Positions 24,242 through 32,029 of a stretch of 64,000 nucleotides of DNA are shown here, piece after piece. The notes under the pieces were generated by a model, which was given only the letters and a program-made list of their open reading frames with translations, ran no database searches and was not told the origin of the DNA. The stretch is from Halioglobus sp. GTDB lineage: Bacteria > Pseudomonadota > Gammaproteobacteria > Pseudomonadales > Halieaceae. A program made the position numbers and the translations under genes. Each line of letters begins with the position of its first letter. The first letter of the stretch is position 1. Location of the stretch: NCBI GenBank assembly GCA_002699145.1, contig PABK01000035.1:186001-250000 (forward strand), written 5' to 3'.

Positions 24242-25327
24242 CTAGTCGAACAGCTCGCCCTGGGTGGCGCTCCCGGACGGCGGGCGGAACAGGTCCGTGC
24301 GCAGTTCCGTGCTGTGCCGCTGCTGCAGGCCGCTACGGCGACAGGCCAGTTCGAAACGGCGCGCGATCAGGTCGGCGAAGGGGCCGCTGCCACGCATGCG
24401 GTGACCGAAGCGCGGGTCATTGTCCGCGCCGCCGCGGCTTTGCCGCAGGACGCTCATCACGTGCGCGGCGCGCAGCGGGTAGTGCTGCTGTAGCCACTGG
24501 CGAAACAGGCCGGCCACCTCCAGCGGTAGCCGCAACAGGATGTAGTTCGCATCCACCGCCCCGGCGTCAGCCGCCCGCGCCACCACGCTTTCCAGTTCCT
24601 GCTCGTTCAGGCCCGGTATCACGGGCGCGAACAGCAGGGTTACCGGCACACCGGCCCGCGCCAGTGACTCCATCGCCGCCAGGCGCGCGGCGGCGGAGGC
24701 CGCGCGGGGTTCCAGGCGCCGTTTCAGGTCGTCATCCAGTGTGGTGATGCTGATGGCCACCGAGCACAGCCCCCGGGTGGCCATGTCGGCGAGTATGTCG
24801 CTGTCGCGTGTCACCAGTGCGCCCTTGGTGATGAGGGTGACCGGGTGGTCGCAGCGTTGCAGCACTTCCAGCACGCTGCGGGTAATGCGCTGTTCCTTCT
24901 CCACCGGCTGGTACGGATCGGTGTTCGCGCCCAGCGTCAGGGGGGCGCAGCGGTAGGCGCCGCGGTCCAGTTCGCGCACCAGGAGCTGCGCCGCGTTGAC
25001 CTTGCAGCCCAGGCGCGTCTCGAAATCCAGCCCCGGCGAGAGGTCCAGGTAGGCGTGGGTCGGTCGCGCGTAACAGTAGATGCAGCCGTGCTCACAGCCC
25101 TGGTAGGGGTTGATGGATTGCGCGAAGGGCACATCCGGGGAGTGGTTGCGGGCAATGATGCTGCGCGCCTGCAGCGGGCGGCACTCGGTCACCGGCGAAG
25201 GTCCCTCGATGCCGTCGTCCCATTGCACCGCCAGTGGCGCGAAGCGGTTGTGCGGATTGTCGGCGGTGCCCCGGCCCGTGGCCTTGCCCTGGGCCGGGGG
25301 ACGCGGGGCGGGCGCGTGGCGCTTCAT
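24242..25327 (-). CDS. PA0069-type radical SAM protein (spore photoproduct lyase-like), SOS-controlled
   Basis: A 361-residue radical SAM enzyme with the cluster motif CEHGCIYCYAR (CxxxCxxC) near residue 85. The rest of the barrel includes LTLGANTDPYQPVEKEQRIT and LITKGALVTRDSDIL, hallmarks of the Rv2578c/PA0069 family related to spore photoproduct lyase. The start at 25327 has AGGAGG eight bases upstream; the open frame further 5' crosses the promoter. A LexA box (25341-25356) overlaps the promoter just before this start. As I recall, the Pseudomonas homologue PA0069 belongs to the SOS regulon, so a DNA-damage role is likely, though the reaction is not established. Confidence 0.88.
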   Translation of the reverse strand: MKRHAPAPRPPAQGKATGRGTADNPHNRFAPLAVQWDDGIEGPSPVTECRPLQARSIIARNHSPDVPFAQSINPYQGCEHGCIYCYARPTHAYLDLSPGLDFETRLGCKVNAAQLLVRELDRGAYRCAPLTLGANTDPYQPVEKEQRITRSVLEVLQRCDHPVTLITKGALVTRDSDILADMATRGLCSVAISITTLDDDLKRRLEPRAASAAARLAAMESLARAGVPVTLLFAPVIPGLNEQELESVVARAADAGAVDANYILLRLPLEVAGLFRQWLQQHYPLRAAHVMSVLRQSRGGADNDPRFGHRMRGSGPFADLIARRFELACRRSGLQQRHSTELRTDLFRPPSGSATQGELFD

Positions 25328-25340
25328 GCGGCCTCCTGAG

Positions 25341-25356
25341 CTGTACAAATATACAG
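25341..25356. promoter_or_regulatory. LexA (SOS) box
   Basis: CTGTACAAATATACAG is a full CTGT-N8-ACAG LexA operator with AT-rich spacer; it continues as TA on one flank as in the E. coli consensus. It lies 13 bases upstream of the radical SAM start and ~85 bases from the divergent AraC gene, so it should repress the former. Confidence 0.85.
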
Positions 25357-25441
25357 TATAGGCGAAGTCCGGCGAGGCGCAACCCCGCGCCGGCCAGGTG
25401 GTATATTGGCGCGGCACAGACGATCCAGGTGTAGCCACGCA

Positions 25442-26461
25442 ATGAGCGCCCCCAGCGAAACCGACCACTCACTCCTTGCCACGCTGGTGCTGCCGGTGGC
25501 CCAGGCCTTGCGCCACCAGGGCTGGGAGCCGTTGGCGGTGTTCGAGCAGGTCGGCCTGGACATGGCCCGGGCCGCCAATCCTGACTGGCGGGTGCCGCGC
25601 AGGACCTTCGCCGCCCTGCTCGCGCGCTGCGTCGAACTGAGCGGCGACGAGGCCTTCGGCCTGGCGGCGGCGGAACAACTGCAGCCCCAGGCGTTGCACG
25701 CGCTGGGGCTGGCCTGGCTGGCCAGCGATACGGTCTATGACGGCCTGCGGCGCATGGCGCGCTTCATGCGTTTTGTCAGCACGGGCGCGACGCTGCGCCT
25801 GGTCGAGGAGGAGGGGTTCGTGCGCGCCATCCTGCGGGCGGGCGCGCTGCCGCGCGATGTGGTCGAGCCGGCGAGCCAGGACTACGCGGTGGGCGTGCTG
25901 GTGCGCATGTGCCAGCTCACCCTGGGCGAGTTTCTCGCACCCAGCGGGGTGGAACTGGCCAGGCCGGCCCCGCAGGACCCGGAGCGTTGGGAATACATGC
26001 TCTCCAGTCGCGTGCAGTTCGACTGCCCGCAGACGCGCATTACCTGGCCGCTGGCCGAGATCGCCGAGCCACTGGCCACCGGTGACCCGGTGCTGGCGCG
26101 GATCAATGACGAGCAGGCGCAGGCCTACCTGGACAGCTTCCTGGACCACAGCACCACGAGGGATGTGGTCGACTGCATCGTGCAGGCGCTTCCCGACGGC
26201 GTGCCCGGACAGTCCGCGATCGCTTCCGCCCTGCACATGAGCCAGCGCAGCCTGCAGCGCAAGCTCCGGCAGGAGGGCGCCAGCTTCAGTGACCTGGTGC
26301 AGGACACGCGCCTGGCGCTGGCCCGCAAGTACCTGCGCGAGCAGCGCCGTTCGGTGCTGGAAACCGCTTACCTGCTCGGGTTTTCCGAGCCGAGCACGTT
26401 CTCCCGCGCATTCAAGCGCTGGACTGGCAGCGCCCCCGCGGATTTTCGCGACGCCGGCTGA
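25442..26461 (+). CDS. AraC family transcriptional regulator
   Basis: A 339-residue regulator with an N-terminal Arabinose_bd-type (PF12625) ligand domain and C-terminal double helix-turn-helix. The DNA-binding part includes SAIASALHMSQRSLQRKLRQ and the second helix-turn-helix ETAYLLGFSEPSTFSRAFKR, ending WTGSAPADFRDAG. This OruR/ArgR-like branch often responds to amino acids, fatty acids or other small hydrophobic ligands. Start at 25442 is the first ATG giving a family-like N-terminus (LVLPVAQALRHQGWEP). Divergent from the radical SAM gene; no obvious target operon next to it. Confidence 0.88.
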   Translation: MSAPSETDHSLLATLVLPVAQALRHQGWEPLAVFEQVGLDMARAANPDWRVPRRTFAALLARCVELSGDEAFGLAAAEQLQPQALHALGLAWLASDTVYDGLRRMARFMRFVSTGATLRLVEEEGFVRAILRAGALPRDVVEPASQDYAVGVLVRMCQLTLGEFLAPSGVELARPAPQDPERWEYMLSSRVQFDCPQTRITWPLAEIAEPLATGDPVLARINDEQAQAYLDSFLDHSTTRDVVDCIVQALPDGVPGQSAIASALHMSQRSLQRKLRQEGASFSDLVQDTRLALARKYLREQRRSVLETAYLLGFSEPSTFSRAFKRWTGSAPADFRDAG

Positions 26462-26555
26462 GCGTCGCGGCGCCGGCGTTGACACAGGCCGGGTCCGCAC
26501 ATGGCGTCTTGCCTCTATAATGATGCGCGCACACGCAGTGGAACGAGGAATTGGC

Positions 26556-27425
26556 ATGGGCAGGATTCTGGTGGTCGCGGACCAGGGCGACACATGTTGC
26601 GCGACCCCGCGCGGCATGGAACTGGCGGAAAAGCTCGGCTTCGAGGTCGAGGTCGTGGCGTTTATCTATACCCCCCTGGACGCGGTGGCCCGCGGCAGCG
26701 ACGAAAAGAAACGATTGCGCGAGCGGCTGCTCGCCGAGCGCCGCAAGGTGGTGCAGCCGCTGATCGACGCGCAGCGTCGCCCTGGCCAGACGGCCGGACT
26801 CGAGGTGGTGTGGGAAAAACACATCGACCGCTGGATCAACCGGCGCTGCAAGGCGAAGCGCTACGACTTCGTCGTCAAGACCGGCAACCGCACCGAGTCG
26901 CTGGTGCACACGTCCACGGACTGGCAGTTGTTGCGCGAGTGCCGCGCGCCGGTGCTGCTGGTGGCAAGGAAAAAGTGGCACCGTACGCGGCCGGTACTGG
27001 TGACCCTGGACCTGGCCAGCGGCGTAAAGGCCAAACAGGCGCTGAACAGCAAGGTGCTGGCGCAGGGGCGCGACCTGGCGCGCGCGCTCGAGGTGGAATT
27101 GCGCATCCTCACCGCCGTGGAGGTGCCGGTGCTGCTGGCCGACCTCGACCTGGTGGATCCCATCGCCTATTTCAAGCAGGCGCAGCAGGATATCCAGCCG
27201 CTGATCAGCAAGCTCGCGGCCGCCCACGATATCCCCGAGTCCGCTTTCCTGTGCAAGCGGGGCCCGGTGGACAAGGTCATCACCAGCCACGCGGCGCAGG
27301 TCAGGGCGCAGATCGTGGTGATGGGCACGGTGGCGCGCAAGGGCGTGAAAGCGCGCCTGCTGGGCAACACGGCGGAGCAGGTTTTGCGCCGCCTCAAGAC
27401 CGACGTGCTGGCGATCAAGCCGTGA
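26556..27425 (+). CDS. Tandem universal stress protein (UspE-like)
   Basis: A 289-residue protein made of two Usp folds. The first (1-~145) begins MGRILVVADQGD, where other family members have VD; the second (~145-289) ends with GTVARKGVKARLLGNTAEQVL, a G-x2-G-x9-G[ST]-type nucleotide motif, and LKTDVLAIKP. This two-domain layout is that of E. coli UspE (~316 residues). Usp proteins accumulate under starvation and stress; biochemical roles vary. Start at 26556 has GAGGAA upstream; longer frames overlap the AraC gene. A candidate small RNA with its own promoter begins ~57 bases after the stop. Confidence 0.88.
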   Translation: MGRILVVADQGDTCCATPRGMELAEKLGFEVEVVAFIYTPLDAVARGSDEKKRLRERLLAERRKVVQPLIDAQRRPGQTAGLEVVWEKHIDRWINRRCKAKRYDFVVKTGNRTESLVHTSTDWQLLRECRAPVLLVARKKWHRTRPVLVTLDLASGVKAKQALNSKVLAQGRDLARALEVELRILTAVEVPVLLADLDLVDPIAYFKQAQQDIQPLISKLAAAHDIPESAFLCKRGPVDKVITSHAAQVRAQIVVMGTVARKGVKARLLGNTAEQVLRRLKTDVLAIKP

Positions 27426-27475
27426 AAAAAATTTTTCCGGCAATCCCTTGCACTCTGAAAAATAGCGTCTATTTT
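27425..27475 (+). promoter_or_regulatory. Candidate strong sigma-70 promoter of a small RNA
   Basis: An A7T5 tract (27425-27436) resembling an UP element is followed by TTGCAC (-35, 27448-27453) and TATTTT (-10, 27470-27475) with a 16-base spacer. The predicted start near 27482 coincides with the first base of a stable hairpin. The tract begins in the stop codon of the universal stress gene. Confidence 0.55.
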
Positions 27476-27481
27476 GAGAAC

Positions 27482-27589
27482 AGCACGTCGCATTCCCTGC
27501 GCGTGCTAACACGTCCCCTGGCCGATGTTTCTGCCCCGAAGCATACGGCTGTTAGCCCGCTTTCATAGTATGAAATGCGGGCTTTTTTA
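27482..27589 (+). ncRNA. Candidate three-hairpin small RNA
   Basis: About 108 bases lie between a promoter-like sequence and an excellent intrinsic terminator. Hairpin 1 (27482-27507) pairs AGCACG/CGTGCT and CGCA/TGCG with one bulged base and loop TTCCC. Hairpin 2 (27521-27549) pairs GCCG/CGGC, ATG/CAT and TTTC/GAAG with one bulged A and loop TGCCCC. Hairpin 3 is the terminator. C-rich loops and the linker TCCCC suggest pairing with Shine-Dalgarno-like G-rich targets. No open frame with a ribosome site is visible. It is not an RNA class I recognise. Alternatively it could be the 3' untranslated region of the universal stress message, processed or not. Confidence 0.55.
27554..27589 (+). terminator. 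Rho-independent terminator
   Basis: AGCCCGC-TTTCAT pairs with ATGAAA-TGCGGGCT around an AGT loop, one bulged base, followed by TTTTTTATTT. It ends the universal stress transcript and the candidate small RNA. Confidence 0.9.
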
Positions 27590-27866
27590 TTTATGCCAAT
27601 GCAATAGCGCGCATAGTTAAAGTATTTTCTAGAAGACGCCAGTGCGTTCCCGTTGTTGCCGCGAGGCGCTTCACCGCGCCCGGCCAGCGGCCGGCGCCCT
27701 GCGCCCGGGCCCCGGCCGCTGCCCGCACAGCGGCCATTGCGCTGACCCACCTGGGTCAGCTGCGGCTGTCGCCCGCCGCCATGCTCCTGGCGCGCGCGGC
27801 CATGTGGCGGCCGTCGCGCCATCCCTACCATGTCCCCCGTATGAGTTTCCCCGGGAGGGACATCGG
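27590..27866. promoter_or_regulatory. Intergenic region with 20-bp palindrome before hypothetical gene
   Basis: This 277-base gap begins AT-rich (TTAAAGTATTTTCTAG, possible promoter) and becomes very GC-rich. At 27741-27760 it holds an inverted repeat of GCTGACCCA and TGGGTCAGC with two central bases, a good operator candidate ~107 bases upstream of the next gene. No gene is seen in the gap. Confidence 0.4.
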
Positions 27867-28271
27867 ATGGACGAGATGGTACTGAGAATCAACGACCCGG
27901 AGTTGTGCTACGTGTTTGCGCGCAACGCGCGACGCAAGGGCCGCCCGGAGCTGGCCCTGCAGGCTTACCGCCGCGCGGTGGAACTGCGCGCCGAACAGCA
28001 CGACGTGGAGTGTGAGGCCGAGCGCCGGGCGCTGCGCGCCATCTACGCCTACGAGGAGGCCCTGAGCCACCACAAGGGCAAGCGCACCCGCGCCACCGGC
28101 ACCTGGCAGATGGTGCGGCGCTACGGCATCCTGCCGACGATTTGCCGACGCCTGCGCGCCCGGGACAGCGAGGATATGCTGCCGGCCCTGCGCGAACTGG
28201 GCCTGGATGATTACAGCTTCCAGGCGGTGCGCGAGGCCTTCCCCGAGCGCTTTGCCCAGTCCGCCTGCTGA
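27867..28271 (+). CDS. Conserved hypothetical protein
   Basis: A 134-residue cytoplasmic protein, largely helical and basic (NARRKGRPELALQAYRRAVELRA), reminiscent of one TPR-like helical pair in its first half. The second half contains MVRRYGILPTICRRLRARDS. I do not recognise a named family, though its codon use and ribosome site (GGGAGGGACATCGG-ATG) support a real gene. A strong terminator follows 40 bases later, so it is transcribed alone. The frame is open far upstream but that part is low-complexity GC-rich sequence. Confidence 0.65.
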   Translation: MDEMVLRINDPELCYVFARNARRKGRPELALQAYRRAVELRAEQHDVECEAERRALRAIYAYEEALSHHKGKRTRATGTWQMVRRYGILPTICRRLRARDSEDMLPALRELGLDDYSFQAVREAFPERFAQSAC

Positions 28272-28311
28272 GGTCACTGGCGCCGTCCCACGGCTACCCA
28301 ATCCCCTGTGT

Positions 28312-28338
28312 GCCCGGCCCCCGCGCCGGGCTTTTTTT
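28312..28338 (+). terminator. Rho-independent terminator
   Basis: GCCCGGC and GCCGGGC pair around a six-base loop, followed by seven T. It separates the hypothetical gene from the Pho-box promoter of ppk that begins three bases later. Confidence 0.92.
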
Positions 28339-28340
28339 GC

Positions 28341-28375
28341 CTGTCACACAACTGTCACATGTCTGGGCCTATGCT
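28341..28375 (+). promoter_or_regulatory. Pho box and -10 element upstream of ppk
   Basis: Two direct CTGTCAC repeats at 28341 and 28352, eleven bases apart with an A-containing spacer, match the PhoB box. TATGCT (28370-28375) lies eleven bases after the second repeat, the usual place for the -10 of PhoB-activated promoters, which lack a -35. The polyphosphate kinase start is about 95 bases downstream. Confidence 0.8.
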
Positions 28376-28470
28376 CCCTGATCGAGGGGGCTACAGTTCC
28401 CCGCCCAAGTGCTTTAGATTAGCGAGGTGGCGTGGCGCGCGGCGCGCCGGGTCATCCGACCGGAGAACTG

Positions 28471-30621
28471 ATGTCCAACTCGATCAAAAAGCGCCTGGCA
28501 GACCTGCTGGACCGGGAGCTGTTCATCCCGCGGGAGATCAGCTGGCTGTCCTTCAACGCCCGCGTATTGCAGGAGGCCGCCGACGATTCCGTGCCGCTGA
28601 TACAGCGCCTGCGCTACCTCGGCATCTTTTCCAACAATGCCGATGAATTCTTCCGCGTACGCGTGGCGGAGGTGCGCCGCCTGATTTCGGTGTCTTCCGG
28701 TGACAACCGGCAACAGGCCAAGGAACTGCTGGTGGCCATCCAGAAGCGGGTGGTGGAGTTGCAGGGAGAGTTCGACCGCATCTACCAGCAGGTGATCGCG
28801 GGCCTGGCCGAGCGCAAGATCTACCTGATCAATGAACAGCAGCTCGAGGAAGTACAGTCGAATTTCGTGCAGGCGTATTTCACCTCCACGGTGCTGCCGG
28901 AGCTGGAACCCATCCTGTTGCGCGAGGGCAAGCCGATCCCCGCGCTCAACGACGAGTCGCTGTACCTGGCCGTGGAGATACGCTCAGCAGACGAATATCA
29001 CTACGCCGTGGTGGAGGTGCCGACGGACCGCCTGCCGCGCTTCGTCGAGATTCCCCGGCGCAAGGGCAAGGGCGGCAAGGTATTCATCGTGCTGGACAAC
29101 ATCATGCGCGCCTGCCTGCCGCAGATGTTCCGCGGTATCCTGTCGATCGACTCCGCGGCGGCCTACTGTTTCAAGTTCTCCCGCGACGCCGAACTGGACA
29201 TCGATACCGGCATCGGCGAGAGCCTGATCGAGAAGATGGAGTCCAGCCTCAAGCAGCGCCGCAAGGCGGACGCGGTGCGCATGGTGTACGACCAGAAAAT
29301 GCCGGACAGGCTGCGCGATTTCCTCTGCGCGCGCTTCCGCCTGGGCAAGTACGACAGCCTGATCGCCGGTGGTCGCTACCACAACTCCAAGGACTTCATG
29401 GATTTTCCCCGTGTCGGGCCCAAGTACCTGGAGTTTAAACCCCTGTCCACCGTGCGCCTGCCGCGCCTGGACGATACCGACAACATCTTCGATGCCATCC
29501 GCGAGAAGGATGTTTTCATTTACTACCCCTACCACCCCTTCGATTATGTCCTGGACCTGCTGAAGACCGCCGCCCTGGACCCGCGGGTGAGCAAGATCAA
29601 GATATGCCTGTACCGGGTGGCGCGGGACTCGCGGGTGATCGATGCCCTGGTCAACGCGGTGCACAACGGCAAGAAGGTCCTGGCGGTGGTCGAACTGGCC
29701 GCGCGGTTTGACGAGGCGGCCAATATCAGCTGGGCCGAGCGCCTCACCGACAACGGCATCGAGGTGATTTTCGGCGCCCCGGGGCTCAAGGTGCACAGCA
29801 AGCTGCTGCTGATAGAGCGCAAGGAAGGGGGGGCTATGCGCTTCTACAGCCATATCGGCACCGGCAACTTCAATGAGAAGACCGCGCGCCTGTACACCGA
29901 CTTCACGCTCCTCACCCGCGACCAGAACGTGGGCAAGGACGTGTATAACGTCTTCGACTTCCTGCAGTACAACTACCGGCGCCCGGACTACAAACTGCTG
30001 CTGGTGTCACCGCACTCCTGCCGCACCGGCATACTGGAGCTTGTCGAGCAGGAAATATCCAATGCCCGCGCCGGCTACCCGGCGTCGATGACGCTCAAGT
30101 GTAACAACCTGGTCGACCGCGAGCTGGTGATGAAGCTGTACGAGGCGAGCGAGGTCGGTGTCGAGGTGCGGCTGATCGTGCGCGGCATGTGTTCGCTGCG
30201 GCCCGGCGTCAAGGGCATGTCTGAGAATATCCAGGCGATCAGCATCGTGGACCGCTACCTCGAGCACCCGCGCGCCTACATCTTCTACAACCGCGGTAAT
30301 CCCCGCTACCTGATCGGCTCCGCGGACCTGATGACGCGCAACCTGGACTACCGGGTCGAGGTCCTGTGCCCGCTGTTCGACCGCGACGCGCAGCAGATGC
30401 TGCAGGACGTCATCGACCAGCAGTGGCACGACAACGTCAAGGCGCGGGTGCTGGACAGCGAACAGCGCAACGACTACGTGGGTAGCAAACCCAAGGCGGC
30501 GCGCATTCGCTCTCAGGAGACCATTCACCGCTACCTGGCAAGCGGCAAGCTGCCGCGCTACCCGAAGTCGCGCATGCACAAGCCCGCTCGCCGGCGGCGC
30601 AAGAAAAAGTCGCAGGACTGA
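28471..30621 (+). CDS. ppk1: Polyphosphate kinase 1
   Basis: A 716-residue Ppk1, which makes inorganic polyphosphate from ATP at the membrane or in granules. The N domain begins FIPREISWLSFNARVLQEA; the catalytic half has the autophosphorylated His in LKVHSKLLLIERK, then SHIGTGNFNEKTARLYTDF, and the second active-site His in RYLEHPRAYIF, followed by ADLMTRNLDYRVEVLCP. Length is normal (E. coli 688). The basic C-terminus (KPARRRRKKKS) is an addition. Start at 28471 has GGAG seven bases upstream. The upstream Pho box implies induction by phosphate starvation. Confidence 0.97.
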   Translation: MSNSIKKRLADLLDRELFIPREISWLSFNARVLQEAADDSVPLIQRLRYLGIFSNNADEFFRVRVAEVRRLISVSSGDNRQQAKELLVAIQKRVVELQGEFDRIYQQVIAGLAERKIYLINEQQLEEVQSNFVQAYFTSTVLPELEPILLREGKPIPALNDESLYLAVEIRSADEYHYAVVEVPTDRLPRFVEIPRRKGKGGKVFIVLDNIMRACLPQMFRGILSIDSAAAYCFKFSRDAELDIDTGIGESLIEKMESSLKQRRKADAVRMVYDQKMPDRLRDFLCARFRLGKYDSLIAGGRYHNSKDFMDFPRVGPKYLEFKPLSTVRLPRLDDTDNIFDAIREKDVFIYYPYHPFDYVLDLLKTAALDPRVSKIKICLYRVARDSRVIDALVNAVHNGKKVLAVVELAARFDEAANISWAERLTDNGIEVIFGAPGLKVHSKLLLIERKEGGAMRFYSHIGTGNFNEKTARLYTDFTLLTRDQNVGKDVYNVFDFLQYNYRRPDYKLLLVSPHSCRTGILELVEQEISNARAGYPASMTLKCNNLVDRELVMKLYEASEVGVEVRLIVRGMCSLRPGVKGMSENIQAISIVDRYLEHPRAYIFYNRGNPRYLIGSADLMTRNLDYRVEVLCPLFDRDAQQMLQDVIDQQWHDNVKARVLDSEQRNDYVGSKPKAARIRSQETIHRYLASGKLPRYPKSRMHKPARRRRKKKSQD

Positions 30622-30645
30622 GCCGCTGTTGTACACTGCCCGTCC

Positions 30646-30675
30646 GGGCGGCCGCGTCGGCCGCCCAGCCCTTTT
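30646..30675 (+). terminator. Probable intrinsic terminator after ppk
   Basis: GGGCGGCC and GGCCGCCC form an eight-pair stem with a five-base loop, followed by AGCCC and four T. The T-run is short, so some readthrough into the downstream gene is likely. Confidence 0.6.
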
Positions 30676-30693
30676 GCAACCAGGAGATGACAG

Positions 30694-31062
30694 ATGATTG
30701 CGTATACCACCATCGGCGTGAAAGACCTCGACCAGGCCAAGGCCTTCTATCTGGCACTGCTGGAGGAGCTGGGCGGGTCGGTGTTCATGGATACCGGCCG
30801 CCTGGCCGCCCTGGGCACGCCGCAGGGCGGCGCGATGCTGGCGGTGTGCACACCGTACGACGAGGGTGAGCCCAATCCCGGCAATGGCAACATGGTGGCG
30901 ATTGCCCCCGGCTCCACCGAGCTGGTGGACAAGCTGTACGCCAGGGCGCTGGAGCTGGGTGGCAGCGACGAGGGCGCGCCGGGCCAGCGCATGGAGGGTT
31001 TTTACGGCGGCTATTTCCGCGACCCGGACGGCAACAAGGTGTGCTTCTGTCATTTTGGCTGA
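30694..31062 (+). CDS. VOC/glyoxalase family protein
   Basis: A 122-residue single-domain vicinal oxygen chelate protein: it opens IAYTTIGVKDLDQAKAFYLA and closes GGYFRDPDGNKVCFCHFG, the standard ends of the fold. His/Glu metal ligands of true glyoxalase I are not clearly all present, so it may be a lyase, dioxygenase-like or resistance protein with unknown substrate. Starts at the second of two close ATGs after AGGAG. Stands between ppk and a DUF808 gene, on the same strand. Confidence 0.85.
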   Translation: MIAYTTIGVKDLDQAKAFYLALLEELGGSVFMDTGRLAALGTPQGGAMLAVCTPYDEGEPNPGNGNMVAIAPGSTELVDKLYARALELGGSDEGAPGQRMEGFYGGYFRDPDGNKVCFCHFG

Positions 31063-31086
31063 ACGCGGCGCGCGAGGTTAGGGCGC

Positions 31087-32025
31087 ATGGCCGGTAGCAG
31101 CCTGCTCTTACTGCTCGACGATATCGCCAGTGTGCTCGACGACGTGGCGACCATGACCAAGGTCGCCGCGCGCAAGACCGCCGGTGTGCTCGGCGATGAC
31201 CTGGCGGTCAACGCGGAAAAGGTCACCGGGGTGCGCGCCGAGCGCGAGTTGCCGGTGGTCTGGGCGGTGGCCCGGGGCTCGTTGCTGAACAAGTGTATCC
31301 TGGTGCCCGCCGCCCTGGCGATCTCCGTCGTCGCCCCGTGGCTGGTGACGCCGCTGCTGATGCTCGGCGGCCTCTACCTGTGTTACGAGGGCGTGGAAAA
31401 GCTCGCCCACAGCCGGCTGCACGGCGCGGAGGAGGGTGCGCACCACGCCGAACTGATGCGGCGCCTGGCGCAGTCGCCGCAGGCCGTGCTGGACTACGAG
31501 CGCAGCAAGATACGCGGCGCCGTGCGCACGGATTTCATTCTCTCGGCGGAGATCATCGTGCTCACCCTGGGGATCGTGGCGCAGATGCCGTTCCTCACCC
31601 AGGTGCTGGTGCTGGTGGCCATCGCCCTGCTCATGACCGTGGGTGTGTACGGTCTGGTCGCCGGCATCGTCAAGCTCGACGACGCCGGGCTCTACCTGAT
31701 TGAACGTCAGGGGAAGGGCGGCGCCGTCCGTTTCCAGCACTGGCTGGGCGAGCGCCTGCTGGTATTCGCACCCTGGCTGATGAAGGCGCTGGGCGTGATC
31801 GGGACCATCGCCATGTTCATGGTCGGCGGCGGCATTCTGCTGCACGGCTTCCACGCGGCGGACGTGATGGTGCGCGATTTCTCCGCGGGTTTGGCTGACC
31901 TGGCGCTGCTCGGCCCGCTGCTGGCTGCCCTGGGGCCGACCCTGGCGGGGATTCTGCTGGGGATGGTCGCCGGCGCCGCGGTGCTGGCGCTGCTGCAGGG
32001 CCTGGGCCGCCTGCGCGGCGGCTGA
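31087..32025 (+). CDS. DUF808 family inner-membrane protein (YedI-like)
   Basis: A 312-residue membrane protein. The N-terminus MAGSSLLLLLDDIASVLDDV and following MTKVAARKTAGVLGDDLAVN are diagnostic of the DUF808 family. About six hydrophobic helices follow, e.g. ILVPAALAISVVAPWLVTP and IIVLTLGIVAQMPFLTQVLV. Function of the family is unknown. It begins 24 bases after the VOC gene and probably shares its transcript. Convergent with the HerA-like gene. Confidence 0.88.
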   Translation: MAGSSLLLLLDDIASVLDDVATMTKVAARKTAGVLGDDLAVNAEKVTGVRAERELPVVWAVARGSLLNKCILVPAALAISVVAPWLVTPLLMLGGLYLCYEGVEKLAHSRLHGAEEGAHHAELMRRLAQSPQAVLDYERSKIRGAVRTDFILSAEIIVLTLGIVAQMPFLTQVLVLVAIALLMTVGVYGLVAGIVKLDDAGLYLIERQGKGGAVRFQHWLGERLLVFAPWLMKALGVIGTIAMFMVGGGILLHGFHAADVMVRDFSAGLADLALLGPLLAALGPTLAGILLGMVAGAAVLALLQGLGRLRGG

Positions 32026-32029
32026 GCGG

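Noticed and set aside
27469-27831. Minus-strand frame of 120 codons across the candidate small RNA
   Set aside because: Composition changes abruptly halfway, it reads through the terminator hairpin, and no ribosome site or motif supports it.
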